DNA of 64,000 nt from Dehalococcoidia bacterium (GTDB lineage Bacteria > Chloroflexota > Dehalococcoidia > CAUJGQ01), in assembly GCA_035310145.1 (NCBI GenBank), contig DATGEL010000078.1, positions 1 to 64,000 of the forward strand. The letters run 5' to 3'. The translations under genes and the position numbers were made by a program. A model generated the notes under the pieces. The model saw only the letters and a program-made list of their open reading frames with translations, had not been told where the DNA came from and searched no databases. Positions 17,158 through 25,621 of the stretch are shown here, piece by piece. Numbering within the stretch: position 1 is the stretch's first letter; each line of letters starts with the position of its first letter.

Positions 17158-18168
17158 TCAGCGCGGCTGCGCCTCGAACCAGCGCGCGATTTCGTCGCGA
17201 TCGAAGGCCGGCAGCGATTGTGCGTCGCGCTCTGTCAGCGCAAGCAGCGGACCCGGCGGCGTGAACCCGCCGGCTTTCGCGGCGCTGATCCCATCGTGCC
17301 GCAACTGCCGCAGCGCGTCCCCCACGTCTTCCGCCGCCACCGCGGCCAGCAGGCAGCCGGACGACAGCAGGCCGAACGGATCGAGGCCGAGCGCCGCGCA
17401 CAGGGTCCGCGTGATCGGCAAGAGCGGAACCTCACCCAGCCACACGCGTACGCCCAGATGCGAGGCTTCGGCCAGCTCGCGGATCGCCGTGGCGATGCCG
17501 CCTTCGGTCGCGTCGTGCAGCGCGTGCGGCCGGCAAGCGCTGCGCAGGCTGCGCGAAGCGGCGAGGACGCTGATGCCCGGATCATCGATCAGCGCAGCCG
17601 CTTCGGCGATCTGCTCCGCTGTCAGTCCCGCTGCAGAGAGCGCCGCCCCAGCCTCAGCCGCGAGCGCCGCGGTGCCCTCGACCGCGGCCGCACCGGCGAC
17701 GATCAGCACGTCGCCCACCTTCGCCCCGCCGCTGCCGATCGCTCCCTCCGGCGGCGCCAGGCCGAGCATCGTACCGACCAGCACCGGCCGCACCACCGCA
17801 TCGGTAACCTCGGTGTGACCGGTGACAATCTCTATGCCCAGCTCGAGGCAAGCCGTGCGAAGCTGCGAAAAGAGCGCATCGAGCTGCCGCTCGTTGGTTT
17901 CGGGTGGGAACAGCGCCGTCAGCGCCAGCCAGGAGGGCTCCGTGCCCATCGCCGCGATGTCGTTGGCGTTCACCTGCAGCGCGTACCAGGCGGAGCGCGC
18001 GGAAACGAAGGTGATCGGATCGGTGGTCACCACCAGCCGCGCATCGCCGATCGCGATCACCGCTGCATCTTCGCCCGGTCGCGGCCCCACGGCCACGCGC
18101 GCATCGACGTGCGGCAGCTGCGCGAGCAGCCGTTCGAGCACGTCCGGAGGCAACTTCCCGAGGCGCAT
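17158..18168 (-). CDS. HypE/AIR-synthase-like ATP-binding protein
   Basis: A 336-residue protein of the AIR synthase (PurM/HypE/ThiL) superfamily. Seen: N-terminal MRLGKLPPDVLERLL, PRPGEDAAVIAIGD, TTDPITFVSARSAWYALQVNANDIAAMG (metal and ATP binding), the central IVTGHTEVTD and VGDVLIVAGAAAVEGTA, and the C-terminal HDATEGGIATAIRELAEAS. Similar proteins are often labelled HypE, but the C-terminus is FEAQPR and lacks the terminal Pro-Arg-Ile-Cys that real HypE uses for cyanide transfer. No other hydrogenase maturation gene is present, so the true substrate is unknown. Confidence 0.75.
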   Translation of the reverse strand: MRLGKLPPDVLERLLAQLPHVDARVAVGPRPGEDAAVIAIGDARLVVTTDPITFVSARSAWYALQVNANDIAAMGTEPSWLALTALFPPETNERQLDALFSQLRTACLELGIEIVTGHTEVTDAVVRPVLVGTMLGLAPPEGAIGSGGAKVGDVLIVAGAAAVEGTAALAAEAGAALSAAGLTAEQIAEAAALIDDPGISVLAASRSLRSACRPHALHDATEGGIATAIRELAEASHLGVRVWLGEVPLLPITRTLCAALGLDPFGLLSSGCLLAAVAAEDVGDALRQLRHDGISAAKAGGFTPPGPLLALTERDAQSLPAFDRDEIARWFEAQPR

Positions 18169-18269
18169 CGCCGGCCGAACCTCGACATCGGGGCCGCGCG
18201 CTTGCCGGGGGGCGTGCACTGGCCCATGATCGTGGGCAACGCTATGCCCCGCCGGGCCGCGGGTCAAGG

Positions 18270-18803
18270 ATGCGCATGTCAGTGCCGCTCCGCGTGCCGC
18301 TTGGTGCCGTGCTCGCCCTCGTCGGCGCGGCGGCGGCGATGGCCGGCACCTTCCTGCCTTGGGCACACATCACCGTGCTGCGCAACGCCCTCGTCGGCAG
18401 CTCGTTCACGCTCGATCCGACCGGCTGGAAGGGCGACGGCAACGCCGTCTTCATTCTGGGCATCCTCGCCGTCATCGTCGGCGGCCTGCTGCTCTGGCGC
18501 GACCGCGGGCGAACCGGCACGATCCTGCGCACGGCCCTCCTGCTCGGCGGCCTGGCCATCGTCGCCATCACCTTCTGGGACACGACCCACGTGGCCGACC
18601 GCTTCAGCTACGTCGGCCGCCGTTTGCAGGAGGAGCGCCGGCTCAACCGCGCGCCGCGGCTGCGCACCCGCATCTCGCCCGGCATCGTGATCTCGGCGGG
18701 AGGCGGCGTCTTGCTCGTCTTCGCCGCGGTCATCGATCGCTTCCTCGCGGAAGAAGAGATCGTCGTCGAGGAGGACGGTTCCGCATCCAAAAACGATACG
18801 TAG
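18270..18803 (+). CDS. Small four-helix membrane protein of unknown function
   Basis: 177 residues with hydrophobic segments at about 11-32, 58-76, 85-105 and 135-160, and an acidic C-terminal tail (EEEIVVEEDGS). The loop after the first helix contains FLPWAHITVL, the pattern seen in small membrane proteins whose first helix ends with an LPW motif. Not recognised as a named family. It is divergent from the HypE-like gene (101 bp apart) and convergent with nagA (9 bp apart). Confidence 0.6.
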   Translation: MRMSVPLRVPLGAVLALVGAAAAMAGTFLPWAHITVLRNALVGSSFTLDPTGWKGDGNAVFILGILAVIVGGLLLWRDRGRTGTILRTALLLGGLAIVAITFWDTTHVADRFSYVGRRLQEERRLNRAPRLRTRISPGIVISAGGGVLLVFAAVIDRFLAEEEIVVEEDGSASKNDT

Positions 18804-18811
18804 CACCCCAA

Positions 18812-19969
18812 TCAGTGACCGTCGTAGACCAACGTCCCGCCGATCCATGTCCGTGCGACGCGCAGCTCCGGCGTCAGCGCCACCAGGTCCGCGCGGTACC
18901 CGGGCGCCACCCGTCCGCGGTCGTCGGCAACGCCGATCGCCTGCGCGGGGTTGAGCGAGGCCATCGCCGCTGCTTCGCGCAGATCGGCGCCGCCCAGCCG
19001 CACCGCGTTGCGCAGACAGACGTCCATGGTGGCGATACTGCCCGCCAGCGTGCCGTCCGCTGCCAGCGCTCGCCCGTCACGCACGGCCAGAGGCTGCCCG
19101 GCCAGCTCGAACTGCCCCGAAGCCGCACCGGCCGCCTCGATCCCGTCGGTCACGAGCACGATATTGGCTGCGCCACGCGCGGCGAGCAGCAGGCGCATGG
19201 CGCCGGCCGCGACGTGCACGCCGTCGGCGATCAGCTCGCAGCGCACGCCCGGTGCGGTAAGTGCAGCCGCTACCGGCCCCGGATTACGATGCATGAAGGG
19301 CCGCATGGCGTTGAAGCAGTGCGTGACATGGCGGGCGCCTAACTCGAAGCCGCGCAGCATCTCCTCGTAGGAGGCGTCCGTGTGGCCGAGGCTTGGCCGC
19401 ACGTCGCTGCGGACAGCCTCCTCGATCACCTCCCTCGCCCCCGGCAGCTCCGGCGCGATCGTCAGCAAGCTCAGGTGTCCATCCGCGGCCTGAGCAAAGC
19501 GCGAAATCTGGCGCACGTCCGGCGGCAGCAGCCAGGAAGAAGCGAAGGCGCCGCGCCTGCGCGGGCTGAGATACGGCCCTTCGAGGTGAAAGCCCAGCAG
19601 TTGGGCGCCGGCGCCGATCTGGCCGGCCAGGTCGGCGCCCCGCCGCAGTGACCCCTCGATCGCCTCGGCCGTTGCGCCGATCGTGCCGGCGAGAAAGGCG
19701 GTTACTCCATGCCGCGGCGCCCAGCGTGCGTAGCCCAGAACCCGCTCCGGATGCGAGCCAATAAGGGAATGGCCGCCGCCGCCGTGCACGTGCACGTCAA
19801 CAAAGCCGGGGACGAGCGTCAGACCGTGCAAATCGACCGGTTCGGCGGCCGGCGCCTCCACGTCTGCTCCAACGGCGACGATGCGGCCGCCGTCGATCAG
19901 TACCGCCGCGCGCGTCAGCCGGCGCTCGGGCGTCAGCACCTCGGCATTGCGCAGCAGCCGTGCCGTCAT
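18812..19969 (-). CDS. nagA: N-acetylglucosamine-6-phosphate deacetylase
   Basis: Deacetylates GlcNAc-6-phosphate in amino-sugar and cell-wall recycling. The 385-residue amidohydrolase shows the metal-site motif PGFVDVHVHGGGG, GFHLEGPYLSPRRRGA (metal-binding Glu), LGHTDASYE, THCFNAMRPFMHRNPG, DGVHV and the catalytic VTDGIEA. The C-terminal segment ends NPAQAIGVADDRGRVAPGYRADLV. No nagB or PTS gene is adjacent; glcE lies 39 bp upstream on the same strand, so the three genes glcD-glcE-nagA could be one transcript. Confidence 0.93.
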   Translation of the reverse strand: MTARLLRNAEVLTPERRLTRAAVLIDGGRIVAVGADVEAPAAEPVDLHGLTLVPGFVDVHVHGGGGHSLIGSHPERVLGYARWAPRHGVTAFLAGTIGATAEAIEGSLRRGADLAGQIGAGAQLLGFHLEGPYLSPRRRGAFASSWLLPPDVRQISRFAQAADGHLSLLTIAPELPGAREVIEEAVRSDVRPSLGHTDASYEEMLRGFELGARHVTHCFNAMRPFMHRNPGPVAAALTAPGVRCELIADGVHVAAGAMRLLLAARGAANIVLVTDGIEAAGAASGQFELAGQPLAVRDGRALAADGTLAGSIATMDVCLRNAVRLGGADLREAAAMASLNPAQAIGVADDRGRVAPGYRADLVALTPELRVARTWIGGTLVYDGH

Positions 19970-20008
19970 CGCGCCTCTATCGTGGCGATCTCCTGGCGCG
20001 GCAGAGGC

Positions 20009-21349
20009 CTACAGCCCGCCGACGAAGCGCCCTGGACTGAGCACCGCGTCCGGGTCATATGCCTGCTTCAGCCGGCGCATCAACGCAAGGTCCGGCGCAG
20101 CGAAGCCCCAGGCGTCGATCGTCCGCGCCAGCGCCGCCGGGGCGCGCTCGACGACCAGGTGCCCGCCGATCGCCGCCAACTCCGCCCGGGCAGCGGCGAT
20201 CGCAGCGTGCGCCCCGGCCGCGGGCGCCTCGCGCCAGAATCCCCGCGCCGTGCCGCGCCCCGGCCTCGCCAGGATCGCCGGCATGTCCGCCTCGGGAAGT
20301 GTCAACGCTTCGAGGACGGCTACGGCGTGTGCGGTTTGCGCCGGTAGAACCGAAGCGCGCAGGATCACCGCCGCTGCCTGATCAGCGCTGCGCCCGTAGT
20401 CGCGGATGCCGTCGAACAGCCGGGCACGTTGCTCCGGCTCCAGCGCTGTGACCACGGGAGCGCCGGCCTGCGTGCAGAGCGTCATCGTGTCGCGCGTCTG
20501 CCGCTGCACCGCGTCAAAGGCCCCGAGAAAGAGGGCCGCCAGGAGCCACTGTCCGTGCTCCGGCTCGGCGCGCGACCCCGTGGCCAGGGCGGCGCCCGCC
20601 CGCGGCCCCAGCAGCTCCAGCGCCGCGGGAAAGAGCTGGCTCGCCAGTAGCTGCTGCGCCGCCGTGTGCGCCGCCGCCAGTGAATCGAACGTTGCCACCA
20701 GCGACCCCTGGCCGGCAAGACTGGGCCAGAGCTTGAACGTCACCTCGGTGATGATCCCCAGCGTGCCCAGCCCGCCGATGTGCAGCTTGGCAAGATCGTA
20801 GCCGGCGACGTTCTTCACGACTTTGCCGCCGGAGCGCGCCAGCCCCTGCCTCGGCAATGCCGTCTGCATGCCGATCACCAGGTCGCGGCCGGTGCCGTAG
20901 CGCAGCGCCCGCGGCCCGGCAGCGTCACACGCCAGGGCGCCGCCGATCGTGGCCCGCCGCGGCAGGGGAACATCCAACGGCAGCATCTGCCCGCGCTCGG
21001 CCAGCAGCGTCGCCACCGTATCCAGGGTGACTCCCGCCTGCACGGTCAGCGTCAAGTCGTCCGGCTGGTAGTCGACCACGGCGTTCAGCGCCGAAAGATC
21101 GACGAGCGCGTCCAGCCGCACTGGCGGGTTGCCCAGGTCGAGCATGGTGCCGCCGCCCAGAGCCGCCAGCGCCCAGCCGCGCTCGCCGGCGAGGCGCAGT
21201 ACGTCTGCCACCTCCGCGGCGCTCGTGGGGCGTACGGAGATAGTCGGGCGCACGCCCGCCAGTTCGTAGCCGTCGAGCGCGCCGCCATCCAGCACCCGCG
21301 CTCCGGGAAGCGTCTCGCGCAGCGTCGCGGCGATCGCCGTGGCAGTCAT
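20009..21349 (-). CDS. glcE: Glycolate oxidase subunit GlcE-like FAD-binding protein
   Basis: One of the two flavoprotein subunits of membrane-linked glycolate oxidase, which converts glycolate to glyoxylate. The 446-residue protein has an FAD-binding PCMH domain: ISVRPTSAAEVADVLRLA, ALGGGTMLDLGNPP, the glycine-rich GALACDAAGPRALRYGTGRD, and KNVAGYDLAKLHIGGLGTLG. The C-terminus ends DPDAVLSPGRFVGGL as in GlcE. It starts nine bases after the glcD stop. The iron-sulfur subunit GlcF, which normally completes the enzyme, is not in the window. Confidence 0.85.
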   Translation of the reverse strand: MTATAIAATLRETLPGARVLDGGALDGYELAGVRPTISVRPTSAAEVADVLRLAGERGWALAALGGGTMLDLGNPPVRLDALVDLSALNAVVDYQPDDLTLTVQAGVTLDTVATLLAERGQMLPLDVPLPRRATIGGALACDAAGPRALRYGTGRDLVIGMQTALPRQGLARSGGKVVKNVAGYDLAKLHIGGLGTLGIITEVTFKLWPSLAGQGSLVATFDSLAAAHTAAQQLLASQLFPAALELLGPRAGAALATGSRAEPEHGQWLLAALFLGAFDAVQRQTRDTMTLCTQAGAPVVTALEPEQRARLFDGIRDYGRSADQAAAVILRASVLPAQTAHAVAVLEALTLPEADMPAILARPGRGTARGFWREAPAAGAHAAIAAARAELAAIGGHLVVERAPAALARTIDAWGFAAPDLALMRRLKQAYDPDAVLSPGRFVGGL

Positions 21350-21358
21350 GCTCGGCAG

Positions 21359-22804
21359 CTACACATAGTAGTCGGCGGCCAGCAGCTGCGCCCCGTGGCT
21401 GCCCAGGCCGACCTCGCCGCAGCCGGCGTGTGCTGGAAACGCCTTACAGGGGTTCAGCAGCGGCTCCGAACGAAAGGCCGACTTCAGCGTCTTCATCGCC
21501 GCCAGGTCGGCCGCGGAGAACGTAAGCGGCATGTACTCGCGCTTCTCCAGGCCGATGCCGTGCTCGCCGGAAAGCGAGCCGCCGGCGGATGCGCAGAGGC
21601 GCAGGATCTCGCCGCCCGCTTCCAGCACCTTTTCCGTGGCGCCGGGCACGCGCTCGTCGAAGAGGATGTTGGGGTGCAGGTTGCCGTCGCCCGCATGGAA
21701 GACGTTGGCGACGGTGAAGCCGTAGCGTTCGCCGATCGCATAGACCTCGTCCACGACGCGCATCAACTGCGTGCGCGGCACCACGCCGTCGAGAATGTAG
21801 TAGTTGGGGAAGAGCGAACCGAAGGCGCCGAAGGCGCCCTTGCGCCCCGCCCAGAGCTTCTCACGCTCGGCTTTCGTCGCGGCCTGGCGCACCTCGCGTG
21901 CGCCGAACTCGACGCACAGGTTCTCGATCTCGGCCGCCGCCGTGTCGACGAACTCGTTCAAGCCGTCCACTTCGATCAGGAGCACCGCCTCCGCGTCGAG
22001 CGGAAAGCCGCAGTGCAGCACCGGCTCGACCGCCTTGATGCAGACGCGGTCGATCATCTCCAGCGCCGCGGGCACGTAGCCGCGGCGGATCACCGCCGAA
22101 ACCGTGCTGCTCGCCGCATTGACCGAATCGAAGATCGCCAGCAGCGTGCGCACCGACTCCTGTTCGCGCAGCAGCCGTACGCAGATCTTGGTCGCGATCG
22201 CCAGCGTGCCCTCTGAGCCGACGACGATGCCGGTGAGGTCATAGCCGGGCCGCTCGCGCCCCCAGCCGCCGACGCGCACGATCTCGCCGTCGGCCAGCAC
22301 GAGCTCGAGGCCGAGCACGTGGTTCGTGGTCACGCCGTAGAGCAGGCAGTGCGGGCCGCCGGAGTTTTCGGCGACGTTGCCGCCGATCGTGCAGGCCTTC
22401 TGGCTGGACGGATCGGGCGCGTAGTAGAGCCCGTGCCTGGCGACCGCTTTGGACAACTCGAGGTTGACCAGCCCCGGCTCGACCACGGCGATGCGGTTTT
22501 CCAGGTCAAGCTCGAGGACGCGCTTCATGCGCGTCATGACGAGCACGATGCCGCCTTCGGTCGCCAGGGCGCCGCCGGAGAGGCCGGTGCCGGCGCCGCG
22601 CGGCACGATCGGCAGGCCGTCGCGCGCCGCGATCTTGACCACCTCCGAGACCTGCTCAGCCGAAGTGGGGAAGACCACGGCCGAGGGCCAGCCGCGGTCG
22701 ATCGTGCCATCGTACTCGAAGGCGATCAGGTCGTCCGGCTCGGTGATCACGTTCGCCTTGCCAAGCATCTTCTGCAGGTCGTGGACGGTGCGACGGTCGA
22801 TCAC
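21359..22804 (-). CDS. glcD: Glycolate oxidase subunit GlcD (FAD-linked)
   Basis: Catalytic flavoprotein for glycolate or another 2-hydroxyacid. The 481-residue protein has the FAD-binding PCMH domain (PRGAGTGLSGGAL; AENSGGPHCLLYGVTTNHVL; GIVVGSEGTLAIATKICVRL) and a FAD-oxidase C-terminal domain with NVFHAGDGNLHPN and SGEHGIGLEKREYM. The GTG at 22804 is chosen because GGGAGGAGC lies six bases upstream and the homologous N-terminus begins there. It is the first gene of a glcD-glcE(-nagA) series and has its own promoter. Confidence 0.93.
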   Translation of the reverse strand: MIDRRTVHDLQKMLGKANVITEPDDLIAFEYDGTIDRGWPSAVVFPTSAEQVSEVVKIAARDGLPIVPRGAGTGLSGGALATEGGIVLVMTRMKRVLELDLENRIAVVEPGLVNLELSKAVARHGLYYAPDPSSQKACTIGGNVAENSGGPHCLLYGVTTNHVLGLELVLADGEIVRVGGWGRERPGYDLTGIVVGSEGTLAIATKICVRLLREQESVRTLLAIFDSVNAASSTVSAVIRRGYVPAALEMIDRVCIKAVEPVLHCGFPLDAEAVLLIEVDGLNEFVDTAAAEIENLCVEFGAREVRQAATKAEREKLWAGRKGAFGAFGSLFPNYYILDGVVPRTQLMRVVDEVYAIGERYGFTVANVFHAGDGNLHPNILFDERVPGATEKVLEAGGEILRLCASAGGSLSGEHGIGLEKREYMPLTFSAADLAAMKTLKSAFRSEPLLNPCKAFPAHAGCGEVGLGSHGAQLLAADYYV

Positions 22805-22849
22805 GCGAACGCTCCTCCCGGCGCCGGCGCGTGCTCCGGCCGGAACATC

Positions 22850-22878
22850 AGTGTATCGCGGTGTCGGCAGGGCGTCAT
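22850..22878 (-). promoter_or_regulatory. Predicted promoter for glcD-glcE
   Basis: On the minus strand ATGACG (22878..22873) and TACACT (22855..22850) are 17 bp apart and lie about 45 bases upstream of the GTG at 22804. Confidence 0.45.
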
Positions 22879-22902
22879 CGCGGCCCGGGCAATGCTCACG
22901 GC

Positions 22903-23214
22903 CTATCGCTCCAGCCTTCGTCGGTACGCGGGTTCCACGATGTGCAGAAACTCGCGGTGCCGGCGGATGTATGCGCTGACGAAGGGGCAGAGCGGGATGA
23001 CGGTGAGGCCTTGCGAGCGGGCATCCTCCAGCGCGGCTGCTGCGAGCAGGCTGGCGAGCCCGTGCCCTTCGAGCGGCGGCGGCACCTCGGTGTGGGTAAA
23101 GATGATCCGCTCGCCCTCGCGCCGGTACTCGACGAAGGCGGTCAAGCCGTCGCGCTGCACCTCGTAGCGCTTTTCTGTCGGGTTGTCGTGTACCGACGGC
23201 TTCTCGCCCGGCAT
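22903..23214 (-). CDS. Small GNAT-like acetyltransferase (COG2388 type)
   Basis: A 103-residue protein of the YjdJ/NATD1-type minimal N-acetyltransferase fold. Seen: DGLTAFVEYRREGERIIFTHTEVP, the acetyl-CoA loop EGHGLASLLAAAALEDAR, and the closing motif IPLCPFVSAYIRRHREF that defines this group. The ATG at 23214 gives the usual length; a GTG at 23259 would add 15 residues. The physiological acceptor is unknown in bacteria. It lies between glcD (same strand) and the divergent ilvA. Confidence 0.8.
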   Translation of the reverse strand: MPGEKPSVHDNPTEKRYEVQRDGLTAFVEYRREGERIIFTHTEVPPPLEGHGLASLLAAAALEDARSQGLTVIPLCPFVSAYIRRHREFLHIVEPAYRRRLER

Positions 23215-23333
23215 CCTCGACCCCGCCCTGTCGTTCGTGAGCGCCGCGGCGACGTTCACCCGTACGCCGAGCGTACGCCATTCGACTCAGGATGGCACCA
23301 TCGGCGGCGTATCATTCAAGCCGCGGGTAGTGG

Positions 23334-24587
23334 ATGGAGCGGATGGCGCTTACGGTCGGCGAGATCCAGGCGGCTCAGCTGCGGCTGACCGGCGTGGTGC
23401 GCACCACGCCGCTGCTGGAGTCGCGCTGGTGGAGCGCGGTGGCGGGGGCGCCGATCTGGCTGAAGGCCGAGAACCTGCAACGCACGGGCTCGTTCAAGAT
23501 CCGCGGCGCCTCCAACATGATTGGCCAGCTCTCGCCGGAGCAGCGGGCGCGCGGGGTGATCGCGGCGAGCGCGGGCAATCATGCCCAGGGTGTCGCCGTC
23601 GCGGCGCAGGCGGCGGGCATTCCAGCGCTGGTCGTGATGCCGGAGACGGCGCCGTTCGCGAAGGTCGAGGCGACCCGCGGCTACGGCGCCGAGATCGTTC
23701 AAGCCGGCGCGAGCTATCAGGAAGCCGCGGCGGCGATGGAGTTGATCGCCGCGGAGCGCGGCCTGACGGTGGTGCCCGCCTTCGACGACGAGCGCATCAT
23801 CGCCGGGCAGGGGACGCTGGGGCTGGAGGTGGTCGAGCAGCTCCCCGATCTGGATCTCGTGATCGTGCCCGTGGGCGGGGGTGGGCTGGCCAGCGGCGTC
23901 GCCATCGCCGTGAAGAGCCTGCGGCCGCGGGCGCGCGTGATCGGCGTGCAGGCAGCAGCGGCCCCCGCGGCGGCGCGCTCGCTGCGCCGCGGCGCGGTCG
24001 AGTCGGTGAGTGCCACACTCACCGTCGCCGACGGCATTGCGGTGGCCCGCCCGGGTGCGATCACTTTCCCCCTGCTGCAACGGTACCTGGATGAGATCGT
24101 GGTGGTCGGCGAGGAGGCGATCTCCGAGGCGATTGTCGGGCTGATGGAGTACTCCAAGCTCGTCGTCGAGGGCGCCGGCGCGGTGGGCATCGCCGCTCTG
24201 CTGCGCGGCAAGATTCGCTGCGCCGGGCAAACGACGGTGGTTGTGCTCAGCGGGGGTAACCTCGACTTCAACCTGCTGGCACGGATAATCGAGCACGGCC
24301 TCGGCCAGTCGGGCCGCTACCTCAATCTGCGCGTGGCCATGGACGACCGGCCCGGTCGTCTGGCAAATGCTCTGGCGGTCCTGGCCGGGGCCGGCGCCAA
24401 CGTGCTCGATGTGCAGCACCGCCGCACCGGCTCCGAGCTGACTTTCGGCCAGGTCGAAGTCGAGCTCCTGCTGGAAACGCGCAACCCTGCCCACGCCGAG
24501 GCCGTCTGCGCCGCGCTGCGCGACGCCGGCTACCGCGAAGACCCCGGTGAGCCGCGCCGCGGCCGCCGCTTCGTAATCTCCGCATGA
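23334..24587 (+). CDS. ilvA: Threonine ammonia-lyase (threonine dehydratase) with ACT domain
   Basis: PLP enzyme converting threonine to 2-oxobutanoate, the entry to isoleucine synthesis, or serine/threonine breakdown. The 417-residue protein has the PLP lysine in TGSFKIRGA (Lys55), SAGNHAQGVA near 80, the phosphate-binding VPVGGGGLASGVA near 180, and a single C-terminal ACT domain (about 333-410, VAMDDRPGRLANALAVLAGAGAN). The length and single ACT domain fit the shorter TIGR01127 type rather than the two-ACT biosynthetic enzyme. Start is the ATG at 23334 or at 23343. Confidence 0.92.
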   Translation: MERMALTVGEIQAAQLRLTGVVRTTPLLESRWWSAVAGAPIWLKAENLQRTGSFKIRGASNMIGQLSPEQRARGVIAASAGNHAQGVAVAAQAAGIPALVVMPETAPFAKVEATRGYGAEIVQAGASYQEAAAAMELIAAERGLTVVPAFDDERIIAGQGTLGLEVVEQLPDLDLVIVPVGGGGLASGVAIAVKSLRPRARVIGVQAAAAPAAARSLRRGAVESVSATLTVADGIAVARPGAITFPLLQRYLDEIVVVGEEAISEAIVGLMEYSKLVVEGAGAVGIAALLRGKIRCAGQTTVVVLSGGNLDFNLLARIIEHGLGQSGRYLNLRVAMDDRPGRLANALAVLAGAGANVLDVQHRRTGSELTFGQVEVELLLETRNPAHAEAVCAALRDAGYREDPGEPRRGRRFVISA

Positions 24588-24725
24588 TCCGCACGAGGCG
24601 CTGAGCGCCGCGTCGCTTCGCCGGAATTGCCTCATTCGCCGATCCGCCGAACTCGACTGCTTCCCTACCGCCTTGCGTTGTGCCCGCGTAGAATGCTGCC
24701 AAACGGCAGAAGGGCGGTAGCAGCA

Positions 24726-25532
24726 GTGGCCTACACCGAGATCCTCTACGACACGGCCGAGGGCGTGGCGACGATCACGCTGAACAAGCCCGAAAAAATG
24801 AACGCGTTCAGCTCGAAGATGATCGAAGAGTGGACGGACGCGATCGACCGTTCGCGCCTCGACGACAGCGTGCGTGCCGTGATCGTCACCGGCGCCGGCC
24901 GCGGCTTCTGCTCCGGCATGGACGTGGCGGCCGAAGCCGGCGGTCGTGGCGTGCTGCGCACGGAGACCGGCCCGGCCGCCGCGCGCAACAGCCTGCGCTT
25001 CAACGTGCACCGCGTGGCGCGGGCGCTGCAGATCCTCGACAAGCCCTATATCGCCGCGGTGAATGGCCCGGCCGCCGGCGCGGGGATGGATATGGCCTCT
25101 ATGGCTGATCTGCGCTTCTGCTCCGACACGGCGCGCTTCACCATGGCCTACGTGAAGATGGGCCTTATCCCCGGCGACGGCGGCGCTTACTTCCTGCCGC
25201 GCATCGTCGGACTGAGTAAGGCGCTCGAGCTGATCTGGACGGGCGACCTGTTCGGCGCCGAGGAGGCGCTGCGCATCGGCTACGTGAGCAAGGTCTTCCC
25301 CGCCGAGTCGTTGATGGAGGAGACACGCGCCTTTGCGCAGCGGCTCGCCGAGGGCCCGGCCGTCGCCATCCAGCTTGCCAAGCGGCTGGCCTACCGCAGC
25401 GCCGACGCCACGCTCGAGCAGGCGCTTGACCTGGCGCAGTCCGCGATGGTGATCACGCAGTCCACCGATGACGCCAAGGAAGGCCCGCGCGCCTTCATGG
25501 AGAAACGCAAGCCGAACTTCCAGGGACGCTAG
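24726..25532 (+). CDS. Enoyl-CoA hydratase/isomerase family protein (crotonase fold)
   Basis: A 268-residue crotonase-fold protein, probably acting on acyl-CoA. Seen: GVATITLNKPEKMNAFS, VIVTGAGRGFCSGMDV (oxyanion-hole strand), AAVNGPAAGAGMDMASMADLRF and a C-terminal helix DDAKEGPRAFMEKRKPNFQG. At the two hydratase glutamate positions it has Asp (GAGMDM) and Tyr (MAYVKMG), so a classical hydratase reaction is doubtful. The GTG at 24726 begins the conserved part. A -10-like TAGAAT lies at 24689-24694. An acyl-CoA dehydrogenase gene follows 89 bp downstream. Confidence 0.85.
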   Translation: MAYTEILYDTAEGVATITLNKPEKMNAFSSKMIEEWTDAIDRSRLDDSVRAVIVTGAGRGFCSGMDVAAEAGGRGVLRTETGPAAARNSLRFNVHRVARALQILDKPYIAAVNGPAAGAGMDMASMADLRFCSDTARFTMAYVKMGLIPGDGGAYFLPRIVGLSKALELIWTGDLFGAEEALRIGYVSKVFPAESLMEETRAFAQRLAEGPAVAIQLAKRLAYRSADATLEQALDLAQSAMVITQSTDDAKEGPRAFMEKRKPNFQGR

Positions 25533-25621
25533 GTTACAGGTTACCGGTGACGGGTGACAGGAGGGTTCATCGGCGGTCCCCACTGTGACCTCTTACCCGT
25601 CGCCTGAAGAGGCGCTCAGCG

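Noticed and set aside
25534-25562. Short near-repeats (TTACAGGTTACCGGTGACGGGTGACAGG) suspected to be an insertion-site duplication
   Set aside because: No transposase remnant or terminal inverted repeats flank them; kept only as possible relatives of the short repeats at 45154 and 56039.
23316-25583. A 755-codon minus-strand frame covering ilvA and the crotonase gene
   Set aside because: It spans two clearly recognisable plus-strand enzymes and their gap, and its translation shows only the low-complexity Arg/Gly/Gln composition of a shadow frame.
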